Numbered from the stretch's first letter, positions 1-12,999 are shown. The stretch is 64,000 nucleotides of DNA from Cinclus cinclus (GCF_963662255.1 NC_085060.1:6325630-6389629), one strand, 5' to 3'. Made by a program: numbers and translations. Notes: generated by a model not told the origin, from the sequence alone.

Positions 1-2820
1 GGCTTCGTGGTTATGAGTTTAAGAGAAAAGGAAAATGATCAGTTCAAGTTGGGGGATAAAATCCCAGCAATTATGCTTTGAGTTACTATTTTCTTAAAAC
101 ACTGCTTTGCACTATAAATTATACCCTTGCGACCCTGCATCTCAGGAGAGTCGCAAAAAAGTGTGTATGTGTATTAGCAATCATCTGGAATTTGACAATT
201 CTTCTTAAAATTCCGGAATGGCAGGCAAGGGGGCATATTCTGTGTGAAGAAGCTAAATTGAACCTGTCCATTAATGCTTTAAAACAGATTACCAAAAAAG
301 TGGCCTCATTGACTGCTCCAAGTGATACGTGCTTAAAGAAGTCTGCCTATGTTGAAGTACATTTCTTCAATATGTGTGAAGCAAAGGAAAGCTAATGTTG
401 ATTTTTTTTTCTCTCCTTGTTGATTAAAATTATTTTTTGGTCCAACAGCCCTCAACTATTCATGGTAAAAATAAAACAGGAAGGGAAGAATAAAAAAGGT
501 AGAAAGCAAAACAAAACAAACAAAAAGTCATCCTCTTACACATAAAACAGTTTAGCCTTGGATAAGCCAAAAGAAATTGGTAAAGTAAGTTGTTTAATAG
601 CACATGACCTGTGAAGTACTTAAAGTGATCTGTGAATGGAAGTTGCCCTAAGCCTGCTTCTTGTCACAGTAATTTGTCTGGTTTAAGAGCAGAATAAGTG
701 GGTCTCTTTGGCAGTACAAGAGCAAGTAGATCACTAGGTGAGATCAGATAGGAGTCTCTGGTGGTAACCACTGAACTGCTGAAAAGCTCTTCTTTGACAC
801 CATTTCTACTGCTGTTACTTCTCTTATTAAGTGTGCTAATTATCACGAACCTGATAAAGCTTATATTAATTGACTGAACTAAATGCAAATTCTGGTTAAA
901 TAGTTCAGTAGACTTGACAGGTGTTGATTTGCTTAACTGCTATATTCCAAGTGACGGTGTGTTTCAAAACAAAATAAATAATCAATCTAACGCTTGAATA
1001 TTGGGAAGACTTCAAATGCTCAAGTTTTACTCCTAAAACAGAAAAACTTAGTGTCAAAATATCTTCTGCCTTTCTGCCCTGTCCTGTGACGCTTTATGTG
1101 TGGACAGTTAATTCTTACAGTTTTTGTGCTGAATCCCTCTGTAGCTGTTTGTCATTTTTGCCTGGCACAGGGTAGTGTGGGCTGTTTGTCTCCTGCCATT
1201 ATTACAGTAGTAAATGCTGAAAAATAGATAGCAGCACCAACCAGTGTGATGGGTGTCGGGTGGATGTGGAGTTCAAGTTAGAGGGTGCCCTTTGCTTTGG
1301 GTGGAACCTTTTGGGCAGATGATCTCTCTCCACATCACTCAAGGTGTTTCCAGAATAGACATTGGAGTATATACACTTGGCTTTAGAGACCCTTAGGCCT
1401 TGTAGTTATGGAGATACAAAAAGACCTTTCAAATAGCTTTTGTATGTCCAAGCTAAACTACATCAGTATTAAAATGTTTTTTCTTTTGCTTGGGAGGAGG
1501 GAATTTTGTGGTTAAGTGCTCAGTATTTTAGGTGGAGACATGGAAATGGACATGGAAGAAGCAAACATGATACCTCTTAGCAACAAATGTCACAGACATT
1601 CTTGGGAATGCTGGAATATTTATAGTGTATTTTAAGTATACCATAATCAGATGTTGCCATTAGTGCACACAACCTCTTAATTTTAATTCTCAGGAGACAT
1701 GTCACATGCTCCAAGAACAGTCAGCTTTTATCATTTCACAGGTGCATTTTATTACGTTGTAAGGTGTTTTAATTATTTTCCCCCCTTCTCCCTACACATA
1801 TTCATGGGCAAGATAAACAGCTCTGGAAACTGGTGTCCTCTGCCTGTCAAGTGGCCCTGGCAGAACAAGGTTCTTCCTCTGTGCTCAGGTCTGGCCACTT
1901 CCAGAAGGAAGTTGGGAATCCCTTAGTCCTGTACTTGATGCCCACAGTCATCTCAGTCGTGTTTCTAGGGACTGACTTCTGTATTCATTCTTGTAAGATA
2001 ATATTCTCCTTCCCAAAACACTCCCAAAGCAATCTCCCACCAGTCAAGCAAAAGGCAAATGTGTGGTGAGGCTTGTGCAGTGTCCTGGGACTCCATAGTC
2101 TCACAGAGAAAGGAGCTGAAGTGATAACTCAGAGTTGGTTTTGATGCACGTGGGATAAAAGTAGCTGTGTGGTTTTGTGCTCTGTGCATGCCACCTGTTC
2201 CAATTAAAAGAGGAAGCCTTAACTGTTTGTGAGGGTCATGAAACTAGCTGCACTTTACTGAGACATACAGGTGCAAATGAAAACCCCCTGTTTGAAAGTA
2301 CATAGGGTAATAAATAAATTGACTGTTGATAAATTAGAATGCAGCTGTGTTTCTTTGCAGGTTGAGGGTCATTTATTTATTTGTGTGTCCCCTTCTCTGT
2401 TAATGCAGGGTAATTATCACACTTTAGTTTGGATTTGAAAGATCATCACATGATTTTACTACAGGCAGTGCTTTATTGAAACTATCCTGCATTATATCTG
2501 CAAAGGTTGAAAAAAAAAAGGTGGGGGGGTGGGGAGAATAGAATTACTTCCTGCCTGAGGAACATGCTGCAGGGCTTTTTTTTTTTAAGTTTTGTATTCA
2601 CTAATTTGCTGTTTGTTCTAGAGCAGCAGTGAGTGGGAGTTAAACTTTAAGTGCACATTTGGCTTTAAAAAAACATTTAGTGTACAATTACTGCTGTTTA
2701 CCATCTTATAATTGTTGTGTGTTTAGGCTTAGTCAGGCTTAGGAAGATGGGTATCTGTAATCTTTGAGGGCTACAACTCCCTATCCTAGTTTTTACAAAA
2801 GAGAAAGTAATTATAGATAT
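1..2820. other. AT-rich non-coding sequence, no gene seen
   Basis: Both strands are broken by frequent stops, and the few open stretches of 60-105 codons have no recognisable domain, signal peptide or repeat structure. An exact POU octamer (ATGCAAAT) sits at 883-890. A G-rich run at about 2519-2535, just after an A9 tract, is low-complexity. I see no interspersed repeat family here that I can name. Confidence 0.6.
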
Positions 2821-2840
2821 TGAAATAGATACAGAGATAA

Positions 2841-2859
2841 CATAACACTTTGTGTTATG
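2841..2859. repeat. Short perfect inverted repeat (8-bp arms, 3-nt spacer)
   Basis: CATAACAC at 2841-2848 is mirrored by GTGTTATG at 2852-2859 around TTT. It could fold as a small hairpin but is too short for a microRNA precursor. It lies just upstream of the AATAAA/A-tract end at 2881-2908. Confidence 0.6.
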
Positions 2860-2880
2860 ATGTTTTAGTGATTAGTATAA

Positions 2881-2908
2881 AATAAACACCTAGACAAAAA
2901 AAAAAAAA
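2881..2908 (+). other. AATAAA followed by A13 tract (retrocopy-tail-like)
   Basis: AATAAA at 2881-2886 is followed 9 nt later by an uninterrupted A13 run at 2896-2908. This spacing is what a genomically encoded poly(A) tail of a reverse-transcribed RNA looks like. The 150 bases upstream contain no reading frame I recognise and no clear target-site duplication was found, so a chance A-tract in AT-rich DNA is equally possible. Confidence 0.3.
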
Positions 2909-5189
2909 GAGGTTGTAATGAAAGATGCTGGATTTGGCTGCAGTTTCAGTCAGTGGCATTTGAGCATGATACTCGAATCTGGGAGTCACGACTGCTTGTC
3001 ATGAAGTCCTCACATTTGCTCTTCTGTACTTAACACAGGTGCACAGTTTATAAAAAATTGGGTTTAAGAAGGGGTCTGTATTTGTTGTAACAACTCTACG
3101 TGACATCACATCAGAGTAAAAGTAACTGCAGTCATGTCTCCATTGGCAGCCTGGTGAACAGGGGTGTCAGCAGGTCCAGTGGCAGGGGAAATACCTCCAT
3201 CAGCCTCTTTTGGTTGACATGTTTGTTAGATAGGAAATATTAGAAATATGGATAACTGTATATCTGAGAAGACCTGGATCTGCAACCAGATCTCAACAGG
3301 GCTTGAAGTGTAGTTTATGGGAGCAGCCAAGTGTTGGAAGGTGCAGGTGTCCTAGTCTCAAGTCCATCACAGGAAGAACAATTGAATGTTTCAACCTGTT
3401 ATGTAGCTTGTTGCTCAATAAAATTGTTTGTCTTTTCAATAATGCATGGACAAAGCACTGGAGAAATATGGATGAATCCAGGTGTAAAATACATAGACAG
3501 TAGTACTTCCATTTTAGAGTTACTGAGTTGTGATCTTTGTGGCTTGGTAAAGGATATCTTACTGAGATACATTGTCTGGATTTTCTTCACAAGGAAATGC
3601 ATCTGTGAGGAACAGGCTGAGATGGGTATTTGATGCCTACAGTGGAGGTATAGATTAAGTTAAATGGGTTGATCTTCCTTTGAACTTGAGTGGAAAAAGC
3701 AGTTGTGTGAAAACAAAATGTGGCAAATATGTAACTGAAAATGCCATAGTACTTGAAAGGCATGAGAGGTAGTTAAAAAGCATCATTAGCTAAAACAGAC
3801 TTGTTCCTTTAATTCAGTTTTATGACCCACTGTAATTAGAGTACACAGCTCCACTGTTTTTCTTGAAACAGGAGAATATTACTGGATTTCAGGGCAGTCA
3901 TCTGAAATTTTTCACTGATAAGTAAAATTAATGCTTTCATTTTATTTGTCAGTAATGTTTTTGAATTACAGGTGCTCTAAAGAAACAAATTTGTTTGAGG
4001 GTTATTTTGTAGCTGAAAGACTTTGAGAAAATGTTCCTATCATTCAAAAAAGATCTGAGGCTCTAAGTAGTTATTGTGACTGTCATGTTAACTTTCAGGT
4101 TTAGAATGCAAAGGACAACTAATCCTTCCCTTCTTGGTAGAAGTCATATGCTTCTTTTTAACTTTTTTTCACCATGTTTTATTTTTAATGTAATTTTAAT
4201 GAAAAGGTGGATCAGGCATTATAAAGTTGTTGTTTGTTGCTTCTCTTCTGATGTTAGAGTGATAGGAGTTTTAGCAGTGTTACTTTTTTTAAAACTAATA
4301 TTATATATATATTCTGCCCTTAAACTTTGATTTTGTGTTTAGTCCTATGAGTTGAAATCCATGACACTTTCTTTGGGCTTTATCTGTAGCCTTTTAAAAT
4401 CAGCTGATACTTTGCTGTAATAGTCTCTGGATTGAGACCACAGAGCTTGAATGCTTGGGTGTTACAAAGGTGGAAAACAGGGAGAGAGGTGTGAAGATCA
4501 AATCCACCCTCCCATTTAAAGGGTGGAGATAAAGCCTGATACAGTACCCCACCTCTTGTTGATAAGGCTGCTCTGGCTGTGTTAATGCTGCTCTTTCTTG
4601 CCGTGTTGAACTTCACCCACTGACATTAAATCCCCTCTCGTCAGTGACTGGTGTACAAGCCTACTCTGTGATTTCCAGGAGTGTCAAGGGATTCAGCTGT
4701 ACAAGCTTTTTCTTGTATTTGAAATGCAACTTTTTGATAGTAATAGGAAGCATGGATCAAAATGTATGATTCATCCTTCTTTGTGCCCATCAAATTCTGT
4801 AACAATAGCCAAGCTAATTAATATAGTTAATTAATTTGTTCATAATAACTGGTAGGAAAAAGCTGACCACCCACAAACCAAAAATCCTACTTTTTTACAA
4901 AGAAAAAGCCTTTTTAAGGTGAATCCAGTTGAGTTTTTTTTAACACTGAACATTTAAATGGGAAAATACATTCTTCCATAAAGCATAAAATTTCAGCAAT
5001 TTTATGTCAGTACTGGTGGAAATTTTTTTAATTTAGAAAAGGATCATTTCTGCCAGTGGAGGAGGAAAATAGTTTTGATTTAAGAAATAAATCTGAGCAT
5101 CTCTTATTAAACACTAGCTTTACTGTGGTTTTTATCTGTATGTGCTTTCATAAAAGGTTCTTTTTAGTGCGATGCACATTTGCCTAAAT

Positions 5190-5250
5190 CCTGCAATACC
5201 TTAATGCCTTTCATGCTAGTGCATCCCAAGGCACTTTACAATCTGTAAAG
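5190..5250. repeat. Possible ancient SINE/LINE remnant
   Basis: The string around CCCAAGGCACTTTACAA (about 5225-5241) resembles the 'AAAGCGCTTTACAA' core seen in old amniote MIR-like and LINE-derived repeats. Flanks are too diverged to extend the match by eye. This is recognition from memory over a short stretch only. Confidence 0.2.
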
Positions 5251-6060
5251 TTAACATTAGAAATGCAGCACATAAAATTTCCTGAGACAATCCTTTTAAA
5301 AATGCTGAATAAAACATCTTAACTGTTAAGTTTGGATTAAATGACCCAGCAGTTGGTGCATTTTTTCTTTCAGTGGAAAATATGTTTGAAACAAATGACT
5401 GAAATGAACAAAGGCTTTGTAAATAATATGACTTCAAATGATATTCATGAAGGCCAAAATCTGCCCTTCTGCAGGAGGAAGTCTAGACATGTATAAAGTT
5501 CAGCTCTGTTAATTAAGAGGGAGCAATACGCTACAGTGAGTCAGAGCAATTTTATAATCCAAATGCTGCTAAAAGGGACTTTTGTCAGCCTCAAAATCTT
5601 ACTTGTTTTGTAGTCACTGGGTAGAGAGACTTGCTGGCTGAGGAGATGCATGTCTCTTTTAGGCTTGAATGCAGTCCAGCCTGGTATTGACCAGGAGCTG
5701 TTGCCATCTGATAACTGTTTGTTAGGCTATGCAAAATAATTGTAGTCTCCAAACAGTTCCCAATGTCAGCATCGAGAAAAACCCACCCCAATGCTTGGCA
5801 CTAATTATTGCCCTCGCTGGCAGCCCTGGTGAGGAGGCCAAGGCTTGAGTGTTGTTTCCCCTTTCAGTGCTTGCAGTGGTCCAGCTGAGAGTGTGTGTTT
5901 CTGGTTTGTGGTTAAACGGTGTTTGTTCTGTTTTCTGCAGGGCTGCCAGCCCTGTATCTTTTTCAAGTACTGATTTTTATCATTATGAAAACAAGATCCT
6001 TCAGCATCTTCTCACTCCACCTTTAGGTCTGCTGCAACCTGATTTTTTATATCGATACAT

Positions 6061-6075
6061 AAAAAAAAAAAAAAA
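6061..6075 (+). repeat. A15 homopolymer tract
   Basis: An uninterrupted run of fifteen A, followed by a TAAAAC step and then an AAC/AAG-rich purine stretch. No upstream AATAAA at tail-like distance, so it is scored as simple sequence and not as a retrocopy tail. Confidence 0.8.
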
Positions 6076-6705
6076 TAAAACAAGCAGAAACAAGAAGAGA
6101 ACAAACCAGCAGAACAAAACAAAAGCTGTGGTAGATATGAATTTGTTGTACAGGATAAGATGAGGCCAAAAAGAATCTGTGCTTTTAAAATAATATTTTT
6201 TCCTAACTAAAATAAATAAAATGTATGCTGAAAAATAAAAACCAAGAATAACAGCCATCTGATAGCAGTGGAATACATAAGAGAAAGAAAAAAACCCAGG
6301 ATTATGCAGCCTCAGAAAGAGCCAACAGATGTTCAGGGCGGGTTAGAAAAACAACATGATCAACGGGACGAAAGCTGTGACAGATCTAAACAAAACCCCA
6401 AAATAGATGCAATAAGCCTGAAAAAGAGAAATCATTGTAGGCTTTCCTCAGCACAGGCGCTGGTCTCTGATAAAACAAGATTGAAACTTCTCAAAAAGGG
6501 AATTTATACTGACGTGGATTTCTAGCTTCATAGCTAGAGGCTTCTTGTACACCTCTGCCAGCAGGTAAATTGGAAACAGGCTAAAAATCAGCAGTCTGTT
6601 CCTGAGGCAGCAGAGGTGCCTGAAGTAAGAGCTGATTGCTGGCCCTTTTACAGAATGGTGTGATTTTTAGGAATGGGAAACATAATTGATGTATCACTTA
6701 AAAGA

Positions 6706-7040
6706 TTTTTTTTTTTCCATTTTATTGGATGATTTCAGGTTGAAGAAGGTCCACACAGACCATGTAGTCGTATATATAGTGGCCTCTTGCCCTTGGTGCA
6801 GGAAGGCATGTTCCCAAAGTGAAGGAAATGTGAAATGCAGGGTAGGGCCAGGTGTGTGATGAAGAATGATGATGAGGATGCCTTGTTGGAACCGGAGTCC
6901 ACTGGGGATCCAGATGTGGGTGGAGATGGAGCAGCTCTTTTTCACAAAACCTGCGCTTTTGGGGGCTATTCTGCTGCCTACCCTGAAGAGAGCCCACAGC
7001 TGCTGGAGCCAGCCCAGGCTTCCTGCCTATGACTGTAAAG
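6706..7040 (-). pseudogene. Possible retrocopy-like segment with minus-strand A-tail, unidentified
   Basis: Read on the minus strand, a moderately GC-rich segment with two overlapping open frames of 83-91 codons ends in AATAAA (6726 to 6721) followed after 4 nt by an A11 run (6716 to 6706). The composition jump against the flanks and the tail would suit a processed retrocopy. Against this, the hexamer-to-tail gap is much shorter than a normal cleavage distance, no parent gene is recognised in any of the three minus frames, and no target-site duplication was found. It may be only a GC-richer single-copy patch next to a T-tract. Confidence 0.2.
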
Positions 7041-8128
7041 TGCTATTTTGAAAAGGCAAGTGTGTATGGGTCCAGTTAAATTGTCTGAATTTTAGTGAGA
7101 TAGAATACTGCTCTGTCTTTATCATAACATTGGAGAAGCACCAGAACAAAGTACCTCGCCTGCATGCTTGGAGAAGGACCATGATTTGGGTGCCTGTGTG
7201 TGGACAGATCCCGTGGCACGGGCATCATGTCAGGTGAGGCTGCTCAGGCTCACACCAGCCTTCCCTGGGCACCAGGAAACCCTCTTGAAATGTTAATTGT
7301 TGAGTCTACATTAATTTGTATAAATTATGCAGATCGGCAGTTGGGCGCCGCTGTGGTTTAGGTGGTTCTCATGCTGTACTCACAACTTCGTGTTGGGCTG
7401 ACACAGGTTTTATTCACTACAATAAATGGTTTTGCTGCAGAGTGTTTGGAAAGCAGCTATTGCTGGTAGTTGGGTGCAGGTGCCCTGCTTTGCACACCAG
7501 TGCTGCTGGCTGCTCTCCTGGTCTGCTCTCTGCTGGTGTTCAGCCCCTTCCTGCGGTGTCGCCAAGAGAGGAGCTGAACTCGGAGCGTACGTTTCCAGAA
7601 AGAATCTTGCTCTGGCTTTCCAGATGAAAAGGTTAAGCACTTTGACATGAGATAATTATAAAAAGAAGATGAATCTTTTCTTGGATCAAAAATTATTGTG
7701 TAAAAGAGTGTGTAAATTATGGCATGCAAGTTAAGTAATGGTTTTATACTGAAATCTGGAATTGCTGTGATGAAGGAGATGGTGTCAAACTGTGGTAATT
7801 TATTTCATTTTGGTTTCTCAGATCTGCAATGAATTTAGGAAATTCAAATTTATAGCAAGTGAGTCTGTAAGAATTTCTCTGCAAGAATGAGGATACTTTG
7901 TTACTTCTGTAGAGGTCATATTCACACCATTATTCTAGCTGGTACTTCCAGTTAGAAAGTTCCCATGTGTAATTTGTTCCACTGGCTTCTGGAAGTGGAT
8001 TTTTCAAACTTCAAATGTTACTACCTCATTTAACTTATATCACTGCTCTTCTGTGTTTGAACAGGGATAGTGATGAGCATAATGCAGTATTTTGCTAATG
8101 AACCATAAAACCTTCCAAGCGCTGTTTA

Positions 8129-8158
8129 CTTTTTTTTCTTGGTTTTTTTTTTTTTTTG
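8129..8158 (-). repeat. T-rich homopolymer tract (A-rich on minus)
   Basis: Two runs of T (T8 and T15) separated by CTTGG. There is no polyadenylation hexamer at an appropriate distance on the minus strand, so it is scored as simple sequence. Confidence 0.75.
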
Positions 8159-8880
8159 GTGGAAGGTTTGGGATTTGGTAAAATTCTTTCCAAGCCATGC
8201 ATAACTGTAGCTTTTCTAGGTCATAAGGATAATTCAGGATAATTCACCTGTGAGCCTTACCACGTCATACAGAAAAGGACTGTTGATGCTGCAGAGCACA
8301 TTGTCTGCCTTGTGCTAAATCAAAACCTGGGGTGCAGAGTATGCCTGTGTTTGTTTAAAGAAAGAAATGAGCCGGGTATATATCTGCTGTGTCTAAACCG
8401 TGCTCTTTTGTAAACAGAATGGCTATTTTTGAACCCTGAGCAGGATGTTTCTGGTGAAGGGATAATGCAGATGGATCCTTGCATGCACACAGGAGCACTC
8501 CGAGTTTATCACTCAGGGAAGGGGCTGCGCTATCGTTCATTTAATTGGCAATTCTTTTGTGGTGTCAGTATCATTTCCTAGAAATTGGCTAAAGGGATTG
8601 TTTCAAACACAATAGATGTTTTGAACTGGCCTAATTAGTTACTCAACAGCCAATAACTTTGGGAATTGTTTTTCTATGTGAATTCTAGATACAAATTAGG
8701 ATATCTTTTCATTTGTTTAAAAAAGATTAAGCCAATCGGAGAAAAAAGATCTTTACCCATTTTCACTGAGCAGTGAAGTTTGAATATACAGCTTGCAATT
8801 GAAACTATTTTTTTTTTCCAAAGCCTTTGAGGGCTGTTTCTCAGCCTAGTGTAAACAATTTATTGTTAAAGTCCTAGAAT

Positions 8881-8914
8881 ATTTGCATTTTAATTAAAGA
8901 CAATTTTAATTAAA
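8881..8914. promoter_or_regulatory. POU octamer plus twin TTAATTAA sites
   Basis: An exact octamer ATTTGCAT at 8881-8888 overlaps the first of two identical TTTTAATTAAA units (8888-8898 and 8904-8914), whose starts are 16 bp apart. Octamers are bound by POU-domain factors, and TAATTA cores are bound by many homeodomain factors (established knowledge). Functional use here is inference. AT-rich sequence yields such cores by chance, although the tight clustering and exact duplication are less expected. Confidence 0.3.
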
Positions 8915-11900
8915 TACAAAACTTTAATCAGAAAAGCAGAGTTTAGGCAGATAGTGTACTTGCATGCTAAGCAAGCTTACTCTGAGGGGACCTCCACTCT
9001 GTGTAATACTGGTTTCTGCAGTAGTTTAAGCAGGAAAGTTGTAAATGCATCTTCCTTGCCTTACTTACCTACAAATTGTAATCTCCCTCCTGCATCTTTT
9101 AACTGCAGCAAATATTCTTCCTACAGGCAATTAAATGAAAGAGGGGGTGATGCAGAAATCTTAAAGGGGCAGTGAGCAGGAAAAAGTTCACTTGGAACTC
9201 CTAAGGATGCCTATAAAATGCTAAAATTACTGTAGCATTTTTTGAATAATCTGCAGCAATTATGTGCTCAATTTTATTTTTTTTTCTAAAGCACAGGCAA
9301 TTCTGTGTCCATTTAATGTTAGATAATAAGTGTGTTATCTGGAGTGTCTGGGCCTGGTGTATAATGCTGATGCTAGAGCAGCATCTAGAGTTAATACCCA
9401 TCGGTTTTGCCCTGTTTTCTATGCCCAGTCATAGAACTAATTAGGACCCTAACACACATTAGAGAAATTTTTAGCATGCCATGATGTAGTGAAGTAAATT
9501 CTGAGGTCTGACTGGTAAGTGTAAAATTATGGGAATTTTCTTAGGCCAAGGTGGCACACCTGGACAGTGGGAGTAAATCCTTTCCCAGTGAGCTATGAGC
9601 TAATCTTCTGAGAAACACAGTGGAGGCTGACTCTAAGAGGTTTTGGGTTGTGGTTATTTTATGAGTTGTTTTTTATATGTAAGGTTTTAGTATCCTAAGG
9701 TAGACAAGAAGTAGGTGATCTTCTGTATCCCTTCTGCCTATCTGTTGGAATTCATTTAATTCTTTGTAAAATAACGACTAAGAACTGAAATGATAAATAG
9801 AGGTTATTTCATGTTTACCCACAGCTACGTATTTTGAAAGCAGTACTTCTCATTAAAGTCTCATCATTGACAAACTATTTGTAAAAAAAATGTTAGAATG
9901 CAGGTGTTACTCAAGATCTGTTTAGGACTGAGACTTCTGTTGTGATTTAGTACAATATTGGCATCTTGTTTTAATATGAAATGGATATATAGTGTGTATA
10001 CAGAAATATTTTCTCTTAGGCCTACAGTTATTTGCGGTAATGGCGAAGCAGTTAATATATTACCTCTGCTAACAGGAAAAGTGGTGCATATAAATATTTT
10101 TAGTCAATAATGTATTTTTAAAAAGGTTTCTCAGTGGGATCAGATTTATGTTGTCAGAAAAATTTATTTCGCTGACAAGTGCAGATGCCCGGCACGTCAT
10201 GTGTGCTGAGATTTACAAAGCAGTTTCTTCCTGGATGTCAGTTGGATGTGGTTATAGCAGGGTTATGTAGAGAACTGGGGAATCAGCCCAGGAATCCTTT
10301 TGTGCAAAATCCTGCCTTAGATTGGTATGATCCAATAAAGCTCTGCCTCTACACGTCCATAGCAGTTTTTGGTAGCATTAGATACTTGGGTCAAGAAGGG
10401 GCACAGCACTGGAGTCAGGATCTGTGGTGTGGATCTGAGAACAGAATCTTGCCTGAAGCATGAGATTTTGAGCAATCTCTTGCCTGAGATTTTCCTGATG
10501 TATTAAACAGCCCGTTTTCCTCCCCCTGTTACTTATGTATTGCTGCCAGCTGCAGTTCAGCAAGGTAGAAGTTGGAGCTTGCTTCTTTGGGTTCCACAGA
10601 TAAAAAGTAGAGAATAATAGTACTCGTGCATTAGATTTTGCCAAGTGTGCATGTTTCAACCACTGTTGTAAAAGAGCCTGCATATTATTTGTTGTACTAA
10701 ATATGTATATAATCAGAAAAATATGCTTGAGCAGAGATTTCATGTTGCGCAGGGTAGCCAAGCCATATGATGAGTAGAAAAACCCCACAGAGCTGCTTAA
10801 TTCCAGTTAAAACTAATGATCACAAAATAATTTAAATTCAACTACTTCAACATTTAAAAACCTTTAATATATTTTTAAAAAAATTGTAATTCCTGTTTGT
10901 TTTTAGAGTGCTAAGATTAGTTTGTGAACTTGTTGCATCAGGTTTGATATCTTTTGATGAAGTTATATTCAGTTACACTGAATTTTTTCCCAAAATCGTA
11001 ATTGTTTAAATGGAATCTCTTCTCCCAAGATAAGAGGTAGCTAAAGCCAAGGTGGTTTTTAGCTGCTTGATTAGCCTGGTTTGTGAAATAATTTGGTAGA
11101 GGGGAATGTCATGAAAAATTTGATACACCTGTGGTGACTGTGAGGTAACCCATCAGTTTGATCAAATGAAGAGCCGTATTTATTTTTTTTTTTTAATATG
11201 TATAGGTATAAAATAAGCAGATTTTTTCCCATTCATTTTATGTCCATTTGGAGTAATTCTAGTTATCTAATCAGCATAAAATGTGCACTGCAGTTAAATA
11301 GCACTGCATGATTATACCTGATGATATACTTCTTTAAAGGAAAAAGAATCTAAATACAGGATTCCGTATTGATTGAGCTGCTAATTCTGCCTTGCAGCCC
11401 AGACTGGCAGAAGGCAGGTAGCTGAATTGTATTTAACGGTTTTATTGTGATGTGACTAAGATGGATGTGACATGGTCCTCTATTATTCGTTTGAGAGTGT
11501 GGACACTAATGAAGCCATTAGCTGAGCTAAGGCAAGTGAAGAAAATAGGGAAATTACCATTATTCTGAAGCCATTAAGTTGTAATCTGCCACTTTCTCTC
11601 CTTACTCAAAAAGGCATCTTCTTTTTAAGGCCTCCCTGACTGTCCTTTAAAGATTCATTAATTCATTAACTTTCCAAAGGAAATGGAAGAAACACAATTG
11701 AAATTTTAATCAGCTCAGTGTGTCATATTATTAACATTTTGAGTGTATCTGTATTCACTGTTGCACCACATCAGGTTAAGGTTAAATAAACTACATTACA
11801 GCAAATAATATTCTATTTCATACTGTAAAACATAAAATGTTGAAGGCAGAAATTGGTTTCATGGTTAAATTAAATTACAATACAGAGCTCATATTATAAA

Positions 11901-12434
11901 TATTTTTATTCAAATGTATGTTCTTTGGAGGAAATGCAATACTATCTCCATGTTATTAACATTAATATTTTCAAAATATCCACAATTAATCTAGTCTGTC
12001 TGAAAGGTTATATAAAGCACTAAAAAAATTTACTATGTTCGCACTTATGATCAATGCTTTTATTTTATCTTTTATAAAGTGAGTGACTTTAATGTCTCTC
12101 TCCAAGTAGGTCATTTAGACATTAAGTACAATTGCAACTGCAAATTTTTTTTGTTCGTCATTGCTTCCATTTAGATGCTGGGTAGTGCTATTTTTATCTG
12201 TCCCTACTTTATTATTAAAAAAAGTTCCCTTTTGCCTCAGTTGTACTGGAATGTCCTGGAGCACAGTGAGCAGCTTCTGGCCTGTGCTGTTGGACCTGAT
12301 AGAGAGACAGGTCAAAATCCATGAGTGCTCTTTCTTAAAAATTAAAATTAGAATGCCTCAAATACACAGAGGGAGTGAGTGCCAGTCTGAGAGTATGGGA
12401 TCACTCCATTTGATTCCAGATAACCAACCAGAAC

Positions 12435-12471
12435 ATTTTTTTTCTTTTTTTTTCTTGGAGGGGGTAGGGGG
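12435..12471. repeat. T-rich then G-rich simple sequence
   Basis: A T-dominated stretch at about 12435-12455 passes directly into GGAGGGGGTAGGGGG. Low-complexity strand-asymmetric sequence with no coding content. Confidence 0.7.
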
Positions 12472-12930
12472 AAGCCTGTTTTGTTTTGGGCTTTCTAGTA
12501 GTGGTTTTATTAATGCCTCAGTGTAAAGAAGCCTGAGGTACAGAGACTTTCTGGGAGGTGTGTGTTTTAAGGGCTTGAAACCCTTTGTTGCAGGGCTAGG
12601 ACTGGCACATGCACAGAAGCATGGTGGAAAAAAAAGTGGGGGAGCAATAAACAGGGATGCCACAGCCTGCATTGGAGGTAAGATGTGGCATGAAGATGAA
12701 AGGAAGGTACTGGAGGCCTGAATATGCTGTTACTTCTGTGAACTTGAAGTTTCTTTCTGCTGTGAGCAAATTTCTTCCTCTAAATTTATGTTTGGAAACA
12801 CTTTCCATTTGGTTTTGTACCGTTTTGCCCTTGTGCTGTATCACACGACTTCTAGGCTTAATAACAAAGCCTACAAACTTGATGTTAGTATTTATGCTAG
12901 GCAGGCAAGCCTGGTATAAATCTGAGGTGT

Positions 12931-12967
12931 TTTTCTTTTTTTCTTTCTTTTTTTTTTTCTTTTCCTC
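12931..12967 (+). repeat. Polypyrimidine tract
   Basis: Thirty-seven bases of nearly pure T/C. It resembles the tract of a 3' splice site, but the nearest AG downstream (GTGATAG, about 12977) is followed by sequence that is not exon-like. Confidence 0.75.
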
Positions 12968-12999
12968 GCTGTGATAGTGTCAGTTTGATATATCACCTT

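Larger units (their letters stand above)
2909..6700. other. AT-rich non-coding sequence, no gene seen
   Basis: No convincing coding segment on either strand. It holds paired TTAATTAA-type homeodomain motifs near 4815-4850, an A15 tract at 6061-6075 followed by a purine/AAC-rich stretch to about 6125, and a 3' splice-like sequence ending TTCTGCAG at about 5940 with no exon-like continuation. A weak repeat-like string near 5190-5250 is listed separately. Confidence 0.55.
7041..12400. other. AT-rich non-coding sequence, no gene seen
   Basis: The longest open frame is 136 codons on the minus strand (10378-10788), with low-complexity mixed composition and no recognisable domain, so it is judged fortuitous. 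About 7330-7600 is somewhat richer in G+C and keeps several CpGs. Also present are a T-rich tract at 8129-8158, a tandem GGATAATTCA pair near 8226-8245, and a minus-strand donor-like GTAAGT near 9064-9070 with no supporting exon. Confidence 0.55.

Noticed and set aside
5920..5970. Good 3' splice-like string TGTTTTCTGCAG
   Set aside because: The following sequence has no exon-like continuation or donor at a plausible distance.
9061..9120. Minus-strand GTAAGT donor with a possible 35-nt microexon
   Set aside because: The matching acceptor has a poor pyrimidine tract, and the case rests on one 6-mer.
10378..10788. 136-codon minus-strand open frame
   Set aside because: No domain, no conserved-looking segment, and no promoter or splice signals. 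Judged fortuitous.
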